A DNA stretch of 38,492 bases from Bacteroidota bacterium (GTDB taxonomy: Bacteria; Bacteroidota; Bacteroidia; AKYH767-A; 2013-40CM-41-45): assembly GCA_026391945.1 (NCBI GenBank), contig JAPLDA010000015.1, forward strand, positions 1-38,492, read 5' to 3'. Under the pieces are notes generated by a model. The model was not told the origin of the DNA, did not search any database, and was given only the letters and a program-made list of their open reading frames with translations. Below, piece after piece: positions 1 through 6,949 of this stretch; positions within the stretch are counted from its first letter, which is position 1; every line of letters begins with the position of its first letter. The translations under genes were made by a program, and so were the position numbers.

Positions 1-358
1 CCCCCGGATAAAAAGCATCTTCCAGGTGATCCACCTTCGTGTATTCGTTGTTTACGATCACGGTGATGATGTCAAAACGCGATTCGAGGTCGATGTCAAA
101 CTCTTTGATATAAGCATCAGCAGCTTTGATCACCATCTTTTGTTTTTTCATCGGAACCATGAACTCCGGATCGCTGAGATACGATGACTGCCTGGTTTTG
201 ACTTCCACGAAAACCATCCTGTTGTCTTTTTCTGCGACGATATCCACTTCCGCTTTGCCGAAAAAATAATTTTGCTTGAGAATCGAATAGCCTTTTTTCC
301 TGAGGTGTTCAGCGGCCAGTTTCTCTCCCAGTTTGCCGAGTTCGTTGTGTTCGCTCAT
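1..358 (-). CDS. YraN/UPF0102 family endonuclease-like protein (partial at window edge)
   Basis: The reverse strand reads from an ATG at 358 without a stop to the window edge, giving 119 residues, close to the usual full length of about 120. The fold core is visible: an opening like SEHNELGKLGEKLAAEHL, then GKAEVDIVAEKD, then VFVEVKTR, and a late RFDIITV strand. These match the conserved E-x-D-I-V and E-V-K blocks of the UPF0102 family, which has a restriction-endonuclease-like (Holliday-junction resolvase-like) fold. The cellular role of the family is not settled. Its ATG overlaps the TGA of the upstream LD-carboxypeptidase by 4 nt (ATGA), so the two are probably translationally coupled. The C-terminus lies outside the window. 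Confidence 0.88.
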   Translation of the reverse strand, partial: MSEHNELGKLGEKLAAEHLRKKGYSILKQNYFFGKAEVDIVAEKDNRMVFVEVKTRQSSYLSDPEFMVPMKKQKMVIKAADAYIKEFDIDLESRFDIITVIVNNEYTKVDHLEDAFYPG

Positions 359-1269
359 GATGCAAAAGTAAGTTCCATTTTATCCGTCACATTCAGCGTC
401 GCTTCTCTTCCGAATAGCAATGGAAAATTATTCTGAATATGTCCGGCAGGAAAACCATAGACGACCGGGAAGTTATATTCCGCCACGGTGCCGTGAATGA
501 TCTCTTCCGCCGTTTTGCCAAAAGGTATTTCATTGTCTTTCATCTCCGACATGCTGCCGACAACCAGCCCCGCCAGGTTCTGAAGTTTGCCACTGCGCTT
601 CAGGTTCATCATCATCCGGTCGATGTGATACAGGTATTCATCCAGGTCTTCGAGGAATAAAATTTTTCCTGTCGTGTCGATGTCGGAAGAGGAGCCGGCG
701 AGTGAATACAGTAAAGAAAGATTTCCTCCAACCAACACGCCACTTGCTTTTCCTTTCCTGTTCAGCTTTTCGAGCGATGCCTGTTGTCTGGAAGACGAAT
801 AACTCAACCGCTCGCCGAACAGCGTGTTCTTCAACACAGTCAGCGAAGCATCGTTCAGCTTTGGAATGTTCAGGCTCATCGGCGCATGCAGTGTTTCCAC
901 GTCGCAGTTCCGGTGAACATGAGAATGTACAACGGTGATGTCGCTGAAACCGATCAGCCATTTCAGGTTTTTGATGAACCGTTTGAAGTCCACCAGGTCA
1001 ATGATTCTGACCGTTCCATAACCGCCGCGGGCAAATAAAATCGCCGAGATATTTTTGTTGTTCAATGCCCGCTGGAAATCAGCAGCCCGCTCTTCATCAC
1101 TTCCCGAAAACTGGTTGTCATGCTTAAACAGGTTTTTCCCGAATTGCACATACAGTCCCCATGACTTCAGCTTATCGACACAGGGTTTTACTTCAGCTTT
1201 TACAACCTTCCTCGCTGTTGAAATAATCGCTACGGTATCTCCCGGTTTTAAATATGGCGGACGAATCAT
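355..1269 (-). CDS. LD-carboxypeptidase, peptidase family S66
   Basis: A cytoplasmic serine peptidase of the S66 family (LdcA-like), which removes the terminal D-alanine from murein tetrapeptides during peptidoglycan recycling. It has 304 residues, the usual family length. The opening PPYLKPGDTVAIISTA is the typical S66 N-terminus. The nucleophile serine sits in GFSDIT (S109). The charge-relay residues fit E207 in FLEDLDEYLYHIDRM and H277 in FPAGHIQNN, so the triad appears intact. RGGYG (81-85) is also a family block. The start is the first ATG and gives the expected N-terminus. It lies divergent to metG with about 107 bp between them, and is coupled to yraN by a 4-nt overlap. No signal peptide is seen. 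Confidence 0.9.
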   Translation of the reverse strand: MIRPPYLKPGDTVAIISTARKVVKAEVKPCVDKLKSWGLYVQFGKNLFKHDNQFSGSDEERAADFQRALNNKNISAILFARGGYGTVRIIDLVDFKRFIKNLKWLIGFSDITVVHSHVHRNCDVETLHAPMSLNIPKLNDASLTVLKNTLFGERLSYSSSRQQASLEKLNRKGKASGVLVGGNLSLLYSLAGSSSDIDTTGKILFLEDLDEYLYHIDRMMMNLKRSGKLQNLAGLVVGSMSEMKDNEIPFGKTAEEIIHGTVAEYNFPVVYGFPAGHIQNNFPLLFGREATLNVTDKMELTFAS

Positions 1270-1275
1270 CTTTGC

Positions 1276-1283
1276 TATCTTTG
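1276..1283 (+). promoter_or_regulatory. Candidate Bacteroidota -7 box (TATCTTTG) for metG
   Basis: TATCTTTG matches the Bacteroidota housekeeping -7 consensus TAnnTTTG exactly and sits about 94 bp upstream of the metG ATG, in the divergent gap with the LD-carboxypeptidase gene. No clear TTG is seen at the -33 distance, so the call rests on the -7 element alone. Confidence 0.35.
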
Positions 1284-1376
1284 GCGCACTAAAATAGTTT
1301 AAAGTTCGATGTGTACGGTTGAAAGGTAAATTTCTTTCTTCTCAACCCAACATCCATTTTAATCGCACCATTTTTT

Positions 1377-3467
1377 ATGAAACGATATACGATCACAGCC
1401 GCCTTGCCTTATACCAATGGTCCCGTTCACATCGGGCACATGGCCGGCGTGTATGTGCCTGCCGATATTTTTGCGCGTTACCTGCGCTGCAAAGGAGAAG
1501 ATGTGATTTTTATCTGCGGATCCGATGAGCACGGCGTTCCGATTACACTTCGTGCGAGGAAGGAAGGAATCACGCCGCAACAGTTGGTTGATAAGTACCA
1601 TACCATCATCAAAAACAGTTTCGCCGAATTCGGAATTTCCTTCGACATCTACCACCGCACCAGCGATCCTGTTCATCACCAGACAGCTTCTGATTTTTTC
1701 AAAACGCTGTACGACAAAAATATTTTTACGGAAGAAGAAAGCGAACAGTATTTTGATGAGGAAGCGCAACTCTTTCTCGCCGACCGTTACATCACCGGAA
1801 CCTGTCCGAATTGCGGCAACGACAATGCGTATGGCGATCAGTGTGAAAAATGCGGGAAGAGTTTATCGCCGAAGGAACTGATCAACCCTCATTCCCAACT
1901 CAGCGGCAAAGCTCCGGTGCTGAAGAAAACCAAACACTGGTATCTTCCTCTCGATAAAATGCAGAAGGATTGGCTGGAAGCATGGATTAAAAGTCATGAC
2001 GGCGACTGGAAGAACAACGTATCCGGTCAGTGCAAATCGTGGCTCGACCAGGGTTTGCAGCCGCGTGCAGTTACGCGCGACCTCGACTGGGGAGTTCCTG
2101 TTCCGTTATCCGGTGCAAAGGGAAAAGTATTGTATGTGTGGTTTGATGCGCCGATCGGATATATCTCGGCGACGAAAGCGTTGTTTGAGAGCCAGGAATC
2201 AGGAGCCAGGAATCAGGACAAAACAACTCTCAAATCCGGTAACTGGGAACTTTACTGGAAAGACAAAGACACGAAGCTCATTCACTTCATCGGCAAGGAC
2301 AACATTGTTTTTCACTGCATCATTTTCCCGGCGATGCTGAAAGCACATGGTGATTTTATCCTGCCTGAAAATATTCCTGCCAACGAATTCCTGAATCTCG
2401 AAGGAGAAAAAATTTCCACGTCGCGCAACTGGGCTGTGTGGCTGAATGAATACCTCGAAGATTTTCCCGGCAAACAGGATGTGTTGCGTTATGTGTTGTG
2501 TGCAACGGCTCCCGAAACGAAGGACAACGATTTTACATGGAAAGATTTCCAGGCGAGAAACAACAGCGAACTCGTTGCCATCCTCGGAAATTTCGTGAAC
2601 CGCACGCTGGTTCTCACGAAAAAATATTTCGACGGAAAAGTTCCGCAGTATGCCGATCTCACGGATGATGACAAGGCCTGTATCAAAGCCATGAAGGAGA
2701 CTCCGGCATTGATCAGCAACAGCCTTGAGAAATACCGTTTCCGGGAAGCGCTGAGTGAACTCATGAATCTCGCAAGACTGGGAAATAAATACCTCGCCGA
2801 TAACGAACCGTGGAAAAAATTTGAAAGCGATCCGAAACGAACCGGAACGATCTTATACATATCGCTTGAAATAACTGCCTACCTCGCTGTTCTCATGGAA
2901 CCCTTTCTTCCGCATACTTCTGAAAAGCTGATGAACATGCTTCTCATCGAAAAGAAGAAATGGGATGAGGTATTGGGTAAACAGGTTTTATCAGTCGGAC
3001 ATCAACTCGGCGAGGCCTCTCTTCTCTTTGAAAAAATCGAAGACGATGCGATTGAAAAACAAGTGGAGAAACTGCGGAAGACGAAGGAGTCGGCAGTCCA
3101 ATCCGCAATCACGAATCCGCCATCCGCCATTGCTTTCAAATCACCAACGACCTTCGATGACTTCAACAAAATGGACATCCGCATCGGAACGATCCTCACT
3201 GCCGAACGCGTTCCGAAAACAGAAAAACTTTTGAAGCTTACCATTGATACAGGAATTGATCAGCGAACCGTTGTTTCGGGAATAGCACAGTATTATGATC
3301 CGGAAAAAATAATCGGTCAGCAGGTGAGCATCTTAGTAAATCTTGAGCCGAGAAAAATAAAAGGCATCGAGTCGATGGGCATGATCCTGATGGCTGAGAA
3401 TTCAAATGGCGAACTTTCGTTTGTGGCTCCTGTAAAAAATACCGACAACGGAAGTGCAGTAAAATAA
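1377..3467 (+). CDS. metG: Methionyl-tRNA synthetase with C-terminal tRNA-binding domain
   Basis: Class I aminoacyl-tRNA synthetase that charges tRNA-Met in the cytoplasm. It has 696 residues. The HIGH motif is at 18-21 (PVHIGHMAG), and a zinc knuckle CPNC...CEKC begins near residue 142. The KMSKS loop is KISTS near 345-349, as usual in Bacteroidota MetRS. From about residue 594 there is an appended Arc1p/Trbp111-type tRNA-binding OB domain ([16 protein letters not shown]). Two stretches look like recent insertions. One is near residue 272 and comes from a 14-bp tandem repeat. The other is the linker near 576-586, made of repeated AATCCGC-like units. The AraC gene starts within 3 nt of the stop, so the two may share a transcript. 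The first ATG gives the canonical N-terminus. Confidence 0.97.
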   Translation: MKRYTITAALPYTNGPVHIGHMAGVYVPADIFARYLRCKGEDVIFICGSDEHGVPITLRARKEGITPQQLVDKYHTIIKNSFAEFGISFDIYHRTSDPVHHQTASDFFKTLYDKNIFTEEESEQYFDEEAQLFLADRYITGTCPNCGNDNAYGDQCEKCGKSLSPKELINPHSQLSGKAPVLKKTKHWYLPLDKMQKDWLEAWIKSHDGDWKNNVSGQCKSWLDQGLQPRAVTRDLDWGVPVPLSGAKGKVLYVWFDAPIGYISATKALFESQESGARNQDKTTLKSGNWELYWKDKDTKLIHFIGKDNIVFHCIIFPAMLKAHGDFILPENIPANEFLNLEGEKISTSRNWAVWLNEYLEDFPGKQDVLRYVLCATAPETKDNDFTWKDFQARNNSELVAILGNFVNRTLVLTKKYFDGKVPQYADLTDDDKACIKAMKETPALISNSLEKYRFREALSELMNLARLGNKYLADNEPWKKFESDPKRTGTILYISLEITAYLAVLMEPFLPHTSEKLMNMLLIEKKKWDEVLGKQVLSVGHQLGEASLLFEKIEDDAIEKQVEKLRKTKESAVQSAITNPPSAIAFKSPTTFDDFNKMDIRIGTILTAERVPKTEKLLKLTIDTGIDQRTVVSGIAQYYDPEKIIGQQVSILVNLEPRKIKGIESMGMILMAENSNGELSFVAPVKNTDNGSAVK
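2189..2218 (+). repeat. Intragenic 14-bp tandem repeat inside metG
   Basis: The unit GAGCCAGGAATCAG occurs twice in direct tandem, followed by GA. It encodes [10 protein letters not shown] in a surface position between the catalytic core and the KMSKS region, where other Bacteroidota MetRS proteins, as I recall them, have no such residues. The reading frame stays open. Confidence 0.75.
3100..3132 (+). repeat. Short degenerate repeat in the metG linker
   Basis: AATCCGC, AATC, AATCCGC, CATCCGC and CATTG follow one another here. The stretch encodes part of the linker between the anticodon-binding domain and the C-terminal tRNA-binding domain ([11 protein letters not shown]). It looks like a low-complexity repeat expanded in a tolerant linker. 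Confidence 0.5.
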
Positions 3468-3470
3468 TTG

Positions 3471-4088
3471 ATGATGCCGGATTCCCCGCAAGCTATGGAC
3501 GCGCTTTCACAAAACATCACCATCTCCATCAAACACATGGTGAGCAGCCGTTGCATGAAAGTGATCAGGGAGGAGTTGGAGAAGACTCAGAAAATTTTCG
3601 TACACAAAATTTCTCTTGGCTCGGCGGACATTTCTTTTGACCCCGTTGCCGTTACGTTGGATGACATCTCCCGGATCCTATCTGCAAACGGATTTGAGCT
3701 GATCCACGACAAGGAAACGATGCTCGTTGAGCAGATAAAAATTGCCGTCCTCGAAATGATTTTTTACGGCAACAACCTCAACACCATCATCCGCAACTCC
3801 GATTACCTGGGCGATAAGCTCGGAATGCCATATGTGCAGGTGAGCAAAATTTTTTCTGAACGAACCGGTTCGACGCTGGAGAAGTACATCATCCTTGTAA
3901 AAATTGAACGGGTGAAAGAACTCATCAGCTACGGCGAAATGACGCTGAGCGAAATTGCATACATGATGGGTTACAGCAGTGTGCAATACCTCAGCAACCA
4001 GTTCCGGCAGGTGTCCGGTTTTTCCGTTTCCGAATTCAAGAGTCTCCCTGAAAAGCCGCGCCGGCCGCTCGATTCGCTGCTTGCATAA
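3471..4088 (+). CDS. AraC-family regulator with HMA-like N-terminal domain
   Basis: A one-component transcription factor of a Bacteroidota-specific AraC group of about 200 residues. Residues 16-75 have the beta-alpha-beta-beta-alpha-beta pattern of a heavy-metal-associated (HMA) domain. Residues about 105-195 are two helix-turn-helix units (EKYIILVKIERVKEL, LSEIAYMMGYSSVQYLSNQF), the second with the typical AraC signature. In relatives the first loop often carries a C-x-x-C pair. Here it reads MVSSRC, leaving a single Cys (C28), so metal binding by two thiols is doubtful. I chose the ATG at 3471; TTG at 3468 and ATG at 3474 are alternatives. It follows metG directly and precedes the PqqD-type operon, whose upstream region holds direct repeats suited to an AraC-type activator. 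Confidence 0.85.
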   Translation: MMPDSPQAMDALSQNITISIKHMVSSRCMKVIREELEKTQKIFVHKISLGSADISFDPVAVTLDDISRILSANGFELIHDKETMLVEQIKIAVLEMIFYGNNLNTIIRNSDYLGDKLGMPYVQVSKIFSERTGSTLEKYIILVKIERVKELISYGEMTLSEIAYMMGYSSVQYLSNQFRQVSGFSVSEFKSLPEKPRRPLDSLLA

Positions 4089-4120
4089 AATTCTATAACT
4101 TTTTTTCAGAATCTTATAAC
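4089..4120 (+). promoter_or_regulatory. Tandem AraC-type half-sites 21 bp apart upstream of the pqqD-like operon
   Basis: AATTCTATAAC (4089-4099) and AATCTTATAAC (4110-4120) agree at 9 of 11 positions and start exactly 21 bp apart, two helical turns, the spacing of classical AraC direct-repeat half-sites. The proximal copy is centred about 40 bp upstream of the start site implied by the -7 box at 4142. The arrangement suggests activation by the neighbouring AraC protein. That is an inference from geometry. Confidence 0.5.
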
Positions 4121-4141
4121 AAGGTGGAGTTAAACCTTCTC

Positions 4142-4149
4142 TATCCTTG
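4142..4149 (+). promoter_or_regulatory. Candidate -7 box (TATCCTTG) of the pqqD-like operon
   Basis: TATCCTTG differs from the TAnnTTTG consensus at one position and lies 30 bp before the ATG at 4180, which would leave a leader of about 25 nt. The tandem half-sites upstream occupy the place of the -33 region. Confidence 0.4.
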
Positions 4150-4179
4150 TGGCATCTATTCACCAAATCATTTTTCAAC

Positions 4180-4440
4180 ATGAAAATAAGAAAAAACATT
4201 GCCGTGAGTGATTCCGGTTTCATCTTTAATCCTTCTACGGGAGATTCTTTTTCTACCAACCCAATCGGTTTGGAAATTATCCAGATGCTGAAGGAAGAGA
4301 AGAGCAAAGAAGAAATGCGGAAGACGATTCTCCAGAAGTACCAGGTGGATGAAGCAACCTTTGAAAAGGATTTTTATGACTTCGTAAGCATGCTTCACCA
4401 GACACAAATCATATCCCAGGATGAAGAAAAGAAAAATTAA
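4180..4440 (+). CDS. PqqD-like protein (RiPP recognition element fold)
   Basis: An 86-residue PqqD-superfamily protein. PqqD domains are winged-helix peptide-binding modules that hold the leader part of a substrate for modifying enzymes. The family features are the opening IRKNIAVSDSGFIFNPSTGDSF (two beta-strands), then NPIGLEIIQMLKEEKS, then a helix-turn-helix-like part with YQVDEATFEKDFYDFVSML. I chose the ATG at 4180 because it begins the conserved region; the frame is open upstream, but the extra residues look like leader sequence. Its end overlaps the ATP-grasp gene by 20 nt, so they are translated as a pair. No free precursor peptide is visible nearby. The likely partner is the N-terminal tail of the decarboxylase at 5563. 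Function beyond the fold is inference. Confidence 0.82.
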   Translation: MKIRKNIAVSDSGFIFNPSTGDSFSTNPIGLEIIQMLKEEKSKEEMRKTILQKYQVDEATFEKDFYDFVSMLHQTQIISQDEEKKN

Positions 4441-5470
4441 TATCGCTGTAACCGGCCTGAACAACATCGACAGTCCGGGTCCCGGAATTCCTGTGATCCG
4501 TGCGTTGCGCGACAGCAAAAAATTTGATGTGCGCATCATCGGGCTTTCGTACGAAACGCTGGAGCCGGGTTTGTACATGCACGATCTCGTGGATAAGTCG
4601 TACCAGGTTCCTTTTCCATCAGCAGGAACAGAAGCCTTGCTGGAACGGCTCCGCTACATTCATTCGGTGGAAAAAATAGATGTGATCATTCCGAATTTTG
4701 ATGCGGAGTTGCAAAACTTCATCAAACTGGAGGAAACGCTGAAGAAGGAAATGGGAATCAGCATGTTTCTGCCTACGCACGACCAGTTTGAAGAACGCCA
4801 CAAAGCCAACCTGATGGAATTCGGGAAACAGCATGGCATCCAGGTTCCGTTTGGTAAAATGATTTTCAGCACGGCGGAGATTCCGTCTCTCACCAAAGAC
4901 TTCACCTATCCTGTTGTGGTGAAAGGAAAATACTACGATGCTTCCGTGGCTTACAACCCGGAACAGGTCGCCACGTATTTTAATAAACTCAGTGCGAAGT
5001 GGGGATTGCCCATCATCATCCAACAATATGTGTTCGGATCGGAAGTAAATGTGACCGCCATCGGAGATGGAAAAGGAAATGCCATCGGAGCCGTTCCCAT
5101 GAGGAAACAATACATCACCGATAAAGGAAAAGCATGGGCCGGTATTTCTCTCGATGATGAAAAGCTGGTTTCAATCGCCAACAAACTGCTGGCTTCTTCC
5201 AAATGGCGCGGAGGCATGGAACTGGAATTCATCAAATCGGCCGCCGGAGAATATTTTCTTCTTGAAATCAATCCGCGGTTTCCGGCATGGGTGTATCTCG
5301 CTGTCGGCTGCGGACAAAATCATCCTGAAGCATTGGTGCTGATGGCGCTTGGCGAAAAAGTAAAACCCTTCAAAGAGTATGAGAAAGGAAAATTATTCGT
5401 CCGCTACTCTTACGATCTGATCGTGGATCTGAAAGAATTCGAAACGATCTCAACCCTTGGAGAGCTTTGA
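4421..5470 (+). CDS. ATP-grasp domain carboxylate-amine ligase-like protein
   Basis: A 349-residue ATP-grasp enzyme; such enzymes couple ATP hydrolysis to amide or ester bond formation through an acyl phosphate. The N-terminal third (INIAVTGLNN, then RIIGLSYE, then DVIIPNFDAEL) is a Rossmann-like pre-ATP-grasp domain. The central part has PVVVKGKYYDA (ATP-binding lysine) and an IIIQQYVFGSEVNV strand. The C-terminal metal-binding block is MELEF plus EINPRFP at about 282-288, with E and N as expected magnesium ligands. The overall pattern is closest to CarB/PurK-like ligases. The substrates are unknown. It overlaps the PqqD-like gene by 20 nt and precedes the decarboxylase gene after 92 bp. Confidence 0.85.
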   Translation: MKKRKINIAVTGLNNIDSPGPGIPVIRALRDSKKFDVRIIGLSYETLEPGLYMHDLVDKSYQVPFPSAGTEALLERLRYIHSVEKIDVIIPNFDAELQNFIKLEETLKKEMGISMFLPTHDQFEERHKANLMEFGKQHGIQVPFGKMIFSTAEIPSLTKDFTYPVVVKGKYYDASVAYNPEQVATYFNKLSAKWGLPIIIQQYVFGSEVNVTAIGDGKGNAIGAVPMRKQYITDKGKAWAGISLDDEKLVSIANKLLASSKWRGGMELEFIKSAAGEYFLLEINPRFPAWVYLAVGCGQNHPEALVLMALGEKVKPFKEYEKGKLFVRYSYDLIVDLKEFETISTLGEL

Positions 5471-5511
5471 TTCATTGAGCGCTTTTAACAATTCAAAAAT
5501 CAATGAATCAA
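5467..5511. promoter_or_regulatory. 12-bp perfect inverted repeat between ATP-grasp and decarboxylase genes
   Basis: TTGATTCATTGA (5467-5478) and TCAATGAATCAA (5500-5511) are exact inverted copies separated by 21 nt. The left arm contains the last two bases of the ATP-grasp stop codon. There is no T-run after the right arm, so it is not a typical intrinsic terminator. It could be an operator, an mRNA processing or stabilising hairpin, or a site separating expression of the ligase and the decarboxylase. Confidence 0.45.
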
Positions 5512-5562
5512 TATTAAACAATCATTAATAATTCAATGGTAATATAAAACACTATTTTCATT

Positions 5563-6921
5563 ATGTCTAAACTCCCTTATGAACGCCCCGTCATCCAACG
5601 ATTGAACACCGGTTCGATGAACAAATTCGGAACCCGTACCGAGTATGCGCCGGTTACTCACATCGAAAATGTATCCGTGAAAAGTCTGATCAGTGAATTC
5701 GGATCTCCTTTGTTTGTCATTTCCGAAAACAAAATCCGGCAACTGTACAGCGATGTGACCCGTGCTTTCAAAACGCGTTACCCGCGTGTTCAGTTTGCAT
5801 GGTCGTACAAAACCAATTACATGAATGCCGTGTGCAATGTTTTTCATCAGCTCGGTTCATGGGCTGAAGTGGTTTCCGGTTTTGAATACAACAAAGCGCT
5901 GAAGAACGGTGTTCCCGGCAGCAAAATTATTTTTAATGGTCCTGATAAAACCGATGATGAACTCACGCTTGCTATCAGGAATGATTCACTCATTCACATT
6001 GATCACCTCGATGAGTTGTACCGCATCATCGAACTGGCAGTTGAATTGAAAAAACGTCCGAAGGTTGCCATCCGTGTCAACATGGATGTAGGCATTTACC
6101 CGATGTGGGATCGTTTTGGTTTCAACTATGAAAACGGACAGGCATGGGATGCCATCAACAAAATAATTCTCACCGATAAAATCGACCTGGTCGGTTTGCA
6201 TGCGCACATCGGAACGTTTATGCTTTCTCCGCAGGCCTATGGCGTAGCGGCTTCCAAGCTTGCCGATCTGGCTTACCATACCAAAATCAAATTTGAAAAG
6301 AACATCGAATACATTGATCTCGGCGGCGGCTTTGCATCCAAAAATACGCTGAAGGGTTCTTACCTGAAAGGAAGTGATTCTTCTCCTTCTTTTGATGATT
6401 ACGCGGAAGCCATCAGCACGGCTTTGCTGAATGCTGAATATACCAAAGAGCACATGCCGCTGCTGATTCTTGAATCAGGAAGAGCATTGATCGATGAAGC
6501 CGGCTTCCTGCTGGGAACGGTGATCGCGAACAAACGGTTGTCGGATGGAAGACGTTCCACCATTCTTGATTTCGGAGTCAATATTCTGTTCACGGCATTC
6601 TGGTACGATCATAAAATTTCCCCGGCGCAGGATTTCAGTCATTACACCGAGGATACCGTTTTGTACGGACCCCTGTGCATGAACATCGATGTCGTTCGTG
6701 AAAATGTTACATTGCCTCCGATGAAAAAAGGTGATCAGGTGGTGGTGCATACGGTGGGCGCTTACAACATGACGCAATGGATGCAGTTCATCTCGCTCCG
6801 CCCGAACATCGTGCTGATCGATACGAATGGAAAAACGCATCTCATCCGGGCGAAAGAAAGTCTCGATACGTTGAACAGCCAGGAGCGGATGCCGGCACAT
6901 CTTTCATCTTTTAAATTGTAA
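5563..6921 (+). CDS. Fold-type III PLP decarboxylase (DAP/ornithine decarboxylase-like) with leader-like N-terminal tail
   Basis: A 452-residue enzyme of the LysA/ODC superfamily (alanine-racemase-like barrel plus beta domain). The PLP lysine is K83 in FAWSYKTNYM. HIGT (215-218), GGG (254-256) and ESGR (304-307, normally EPGR) bind the cofactor. DRFGF (183-187) matches the SRFGF specificity segment, and the catalytic Cys is C372 in GPLCMNID. Diaminopimelate decarboxylases have Glu right after this Cys; here it is Met, so DAP is unlikely to be the substrate. The first 30 or so residues precede the normal enzyme start and contain Y6-x-x-P9-x-I11...G17 followed by MNKFG. This resembles the YxxPxL...G leader motif that PqqD-like RRE proteins bind in lasso-peptide systems. 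A tail that docks to the PqqD-like protein at 4180 is my inference. Confidence 0.82.
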   Translation: MSKLPYERPVIQRLNTGSMNKFGTRTEYAPVTHIENVSVKSLISEFGSPLFVISENKIRQLYSDVTRAFKTRYPRVQFAWSYKTNYMNAVCNVFHQLGSWAEVVSGFEYNKALKNGVPGSKIIFNGPDKTDDELTLAIRNDSLIHIDHLDELYRIIELAVELKKRPKVAIRVNMDVGIYPMWDRFGFNYENGQAWDAINKIILTDKIDLVGLHAHIGTFMLSPQAYGVAASKLADLAYHTKIKFEKNIEYIDLGGGFASKNTLKGSYLKGSDSSPSFDDYAEAISTALLNAEYTKEHMPLLILESGRALIDEAGFLLGTVIANKRLSDGRRSTILDFGVNILFTAFWYDHKISPAQDFSHYTEDTVLYGPLCMNIDVVRENVTLPPMKKGDQVVVHTVGAYNMTQWMQFISLRPNIVLIDTNGKTHLIRAKESLDTLNSQERMPAHLSSFKL

Positions 6922-6949
6922 AATTCAGTACGAAAACCCGAAAGCATTT

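Noticed and set aside
5563-6921. Calling the PLP enzyme lysA (DAP decarboxylase)
   Set aside because: Glu after the catalytic Cys is replaced by Met, and it sits in a PqqD/ATP-grasp operon, not with lysine genes.
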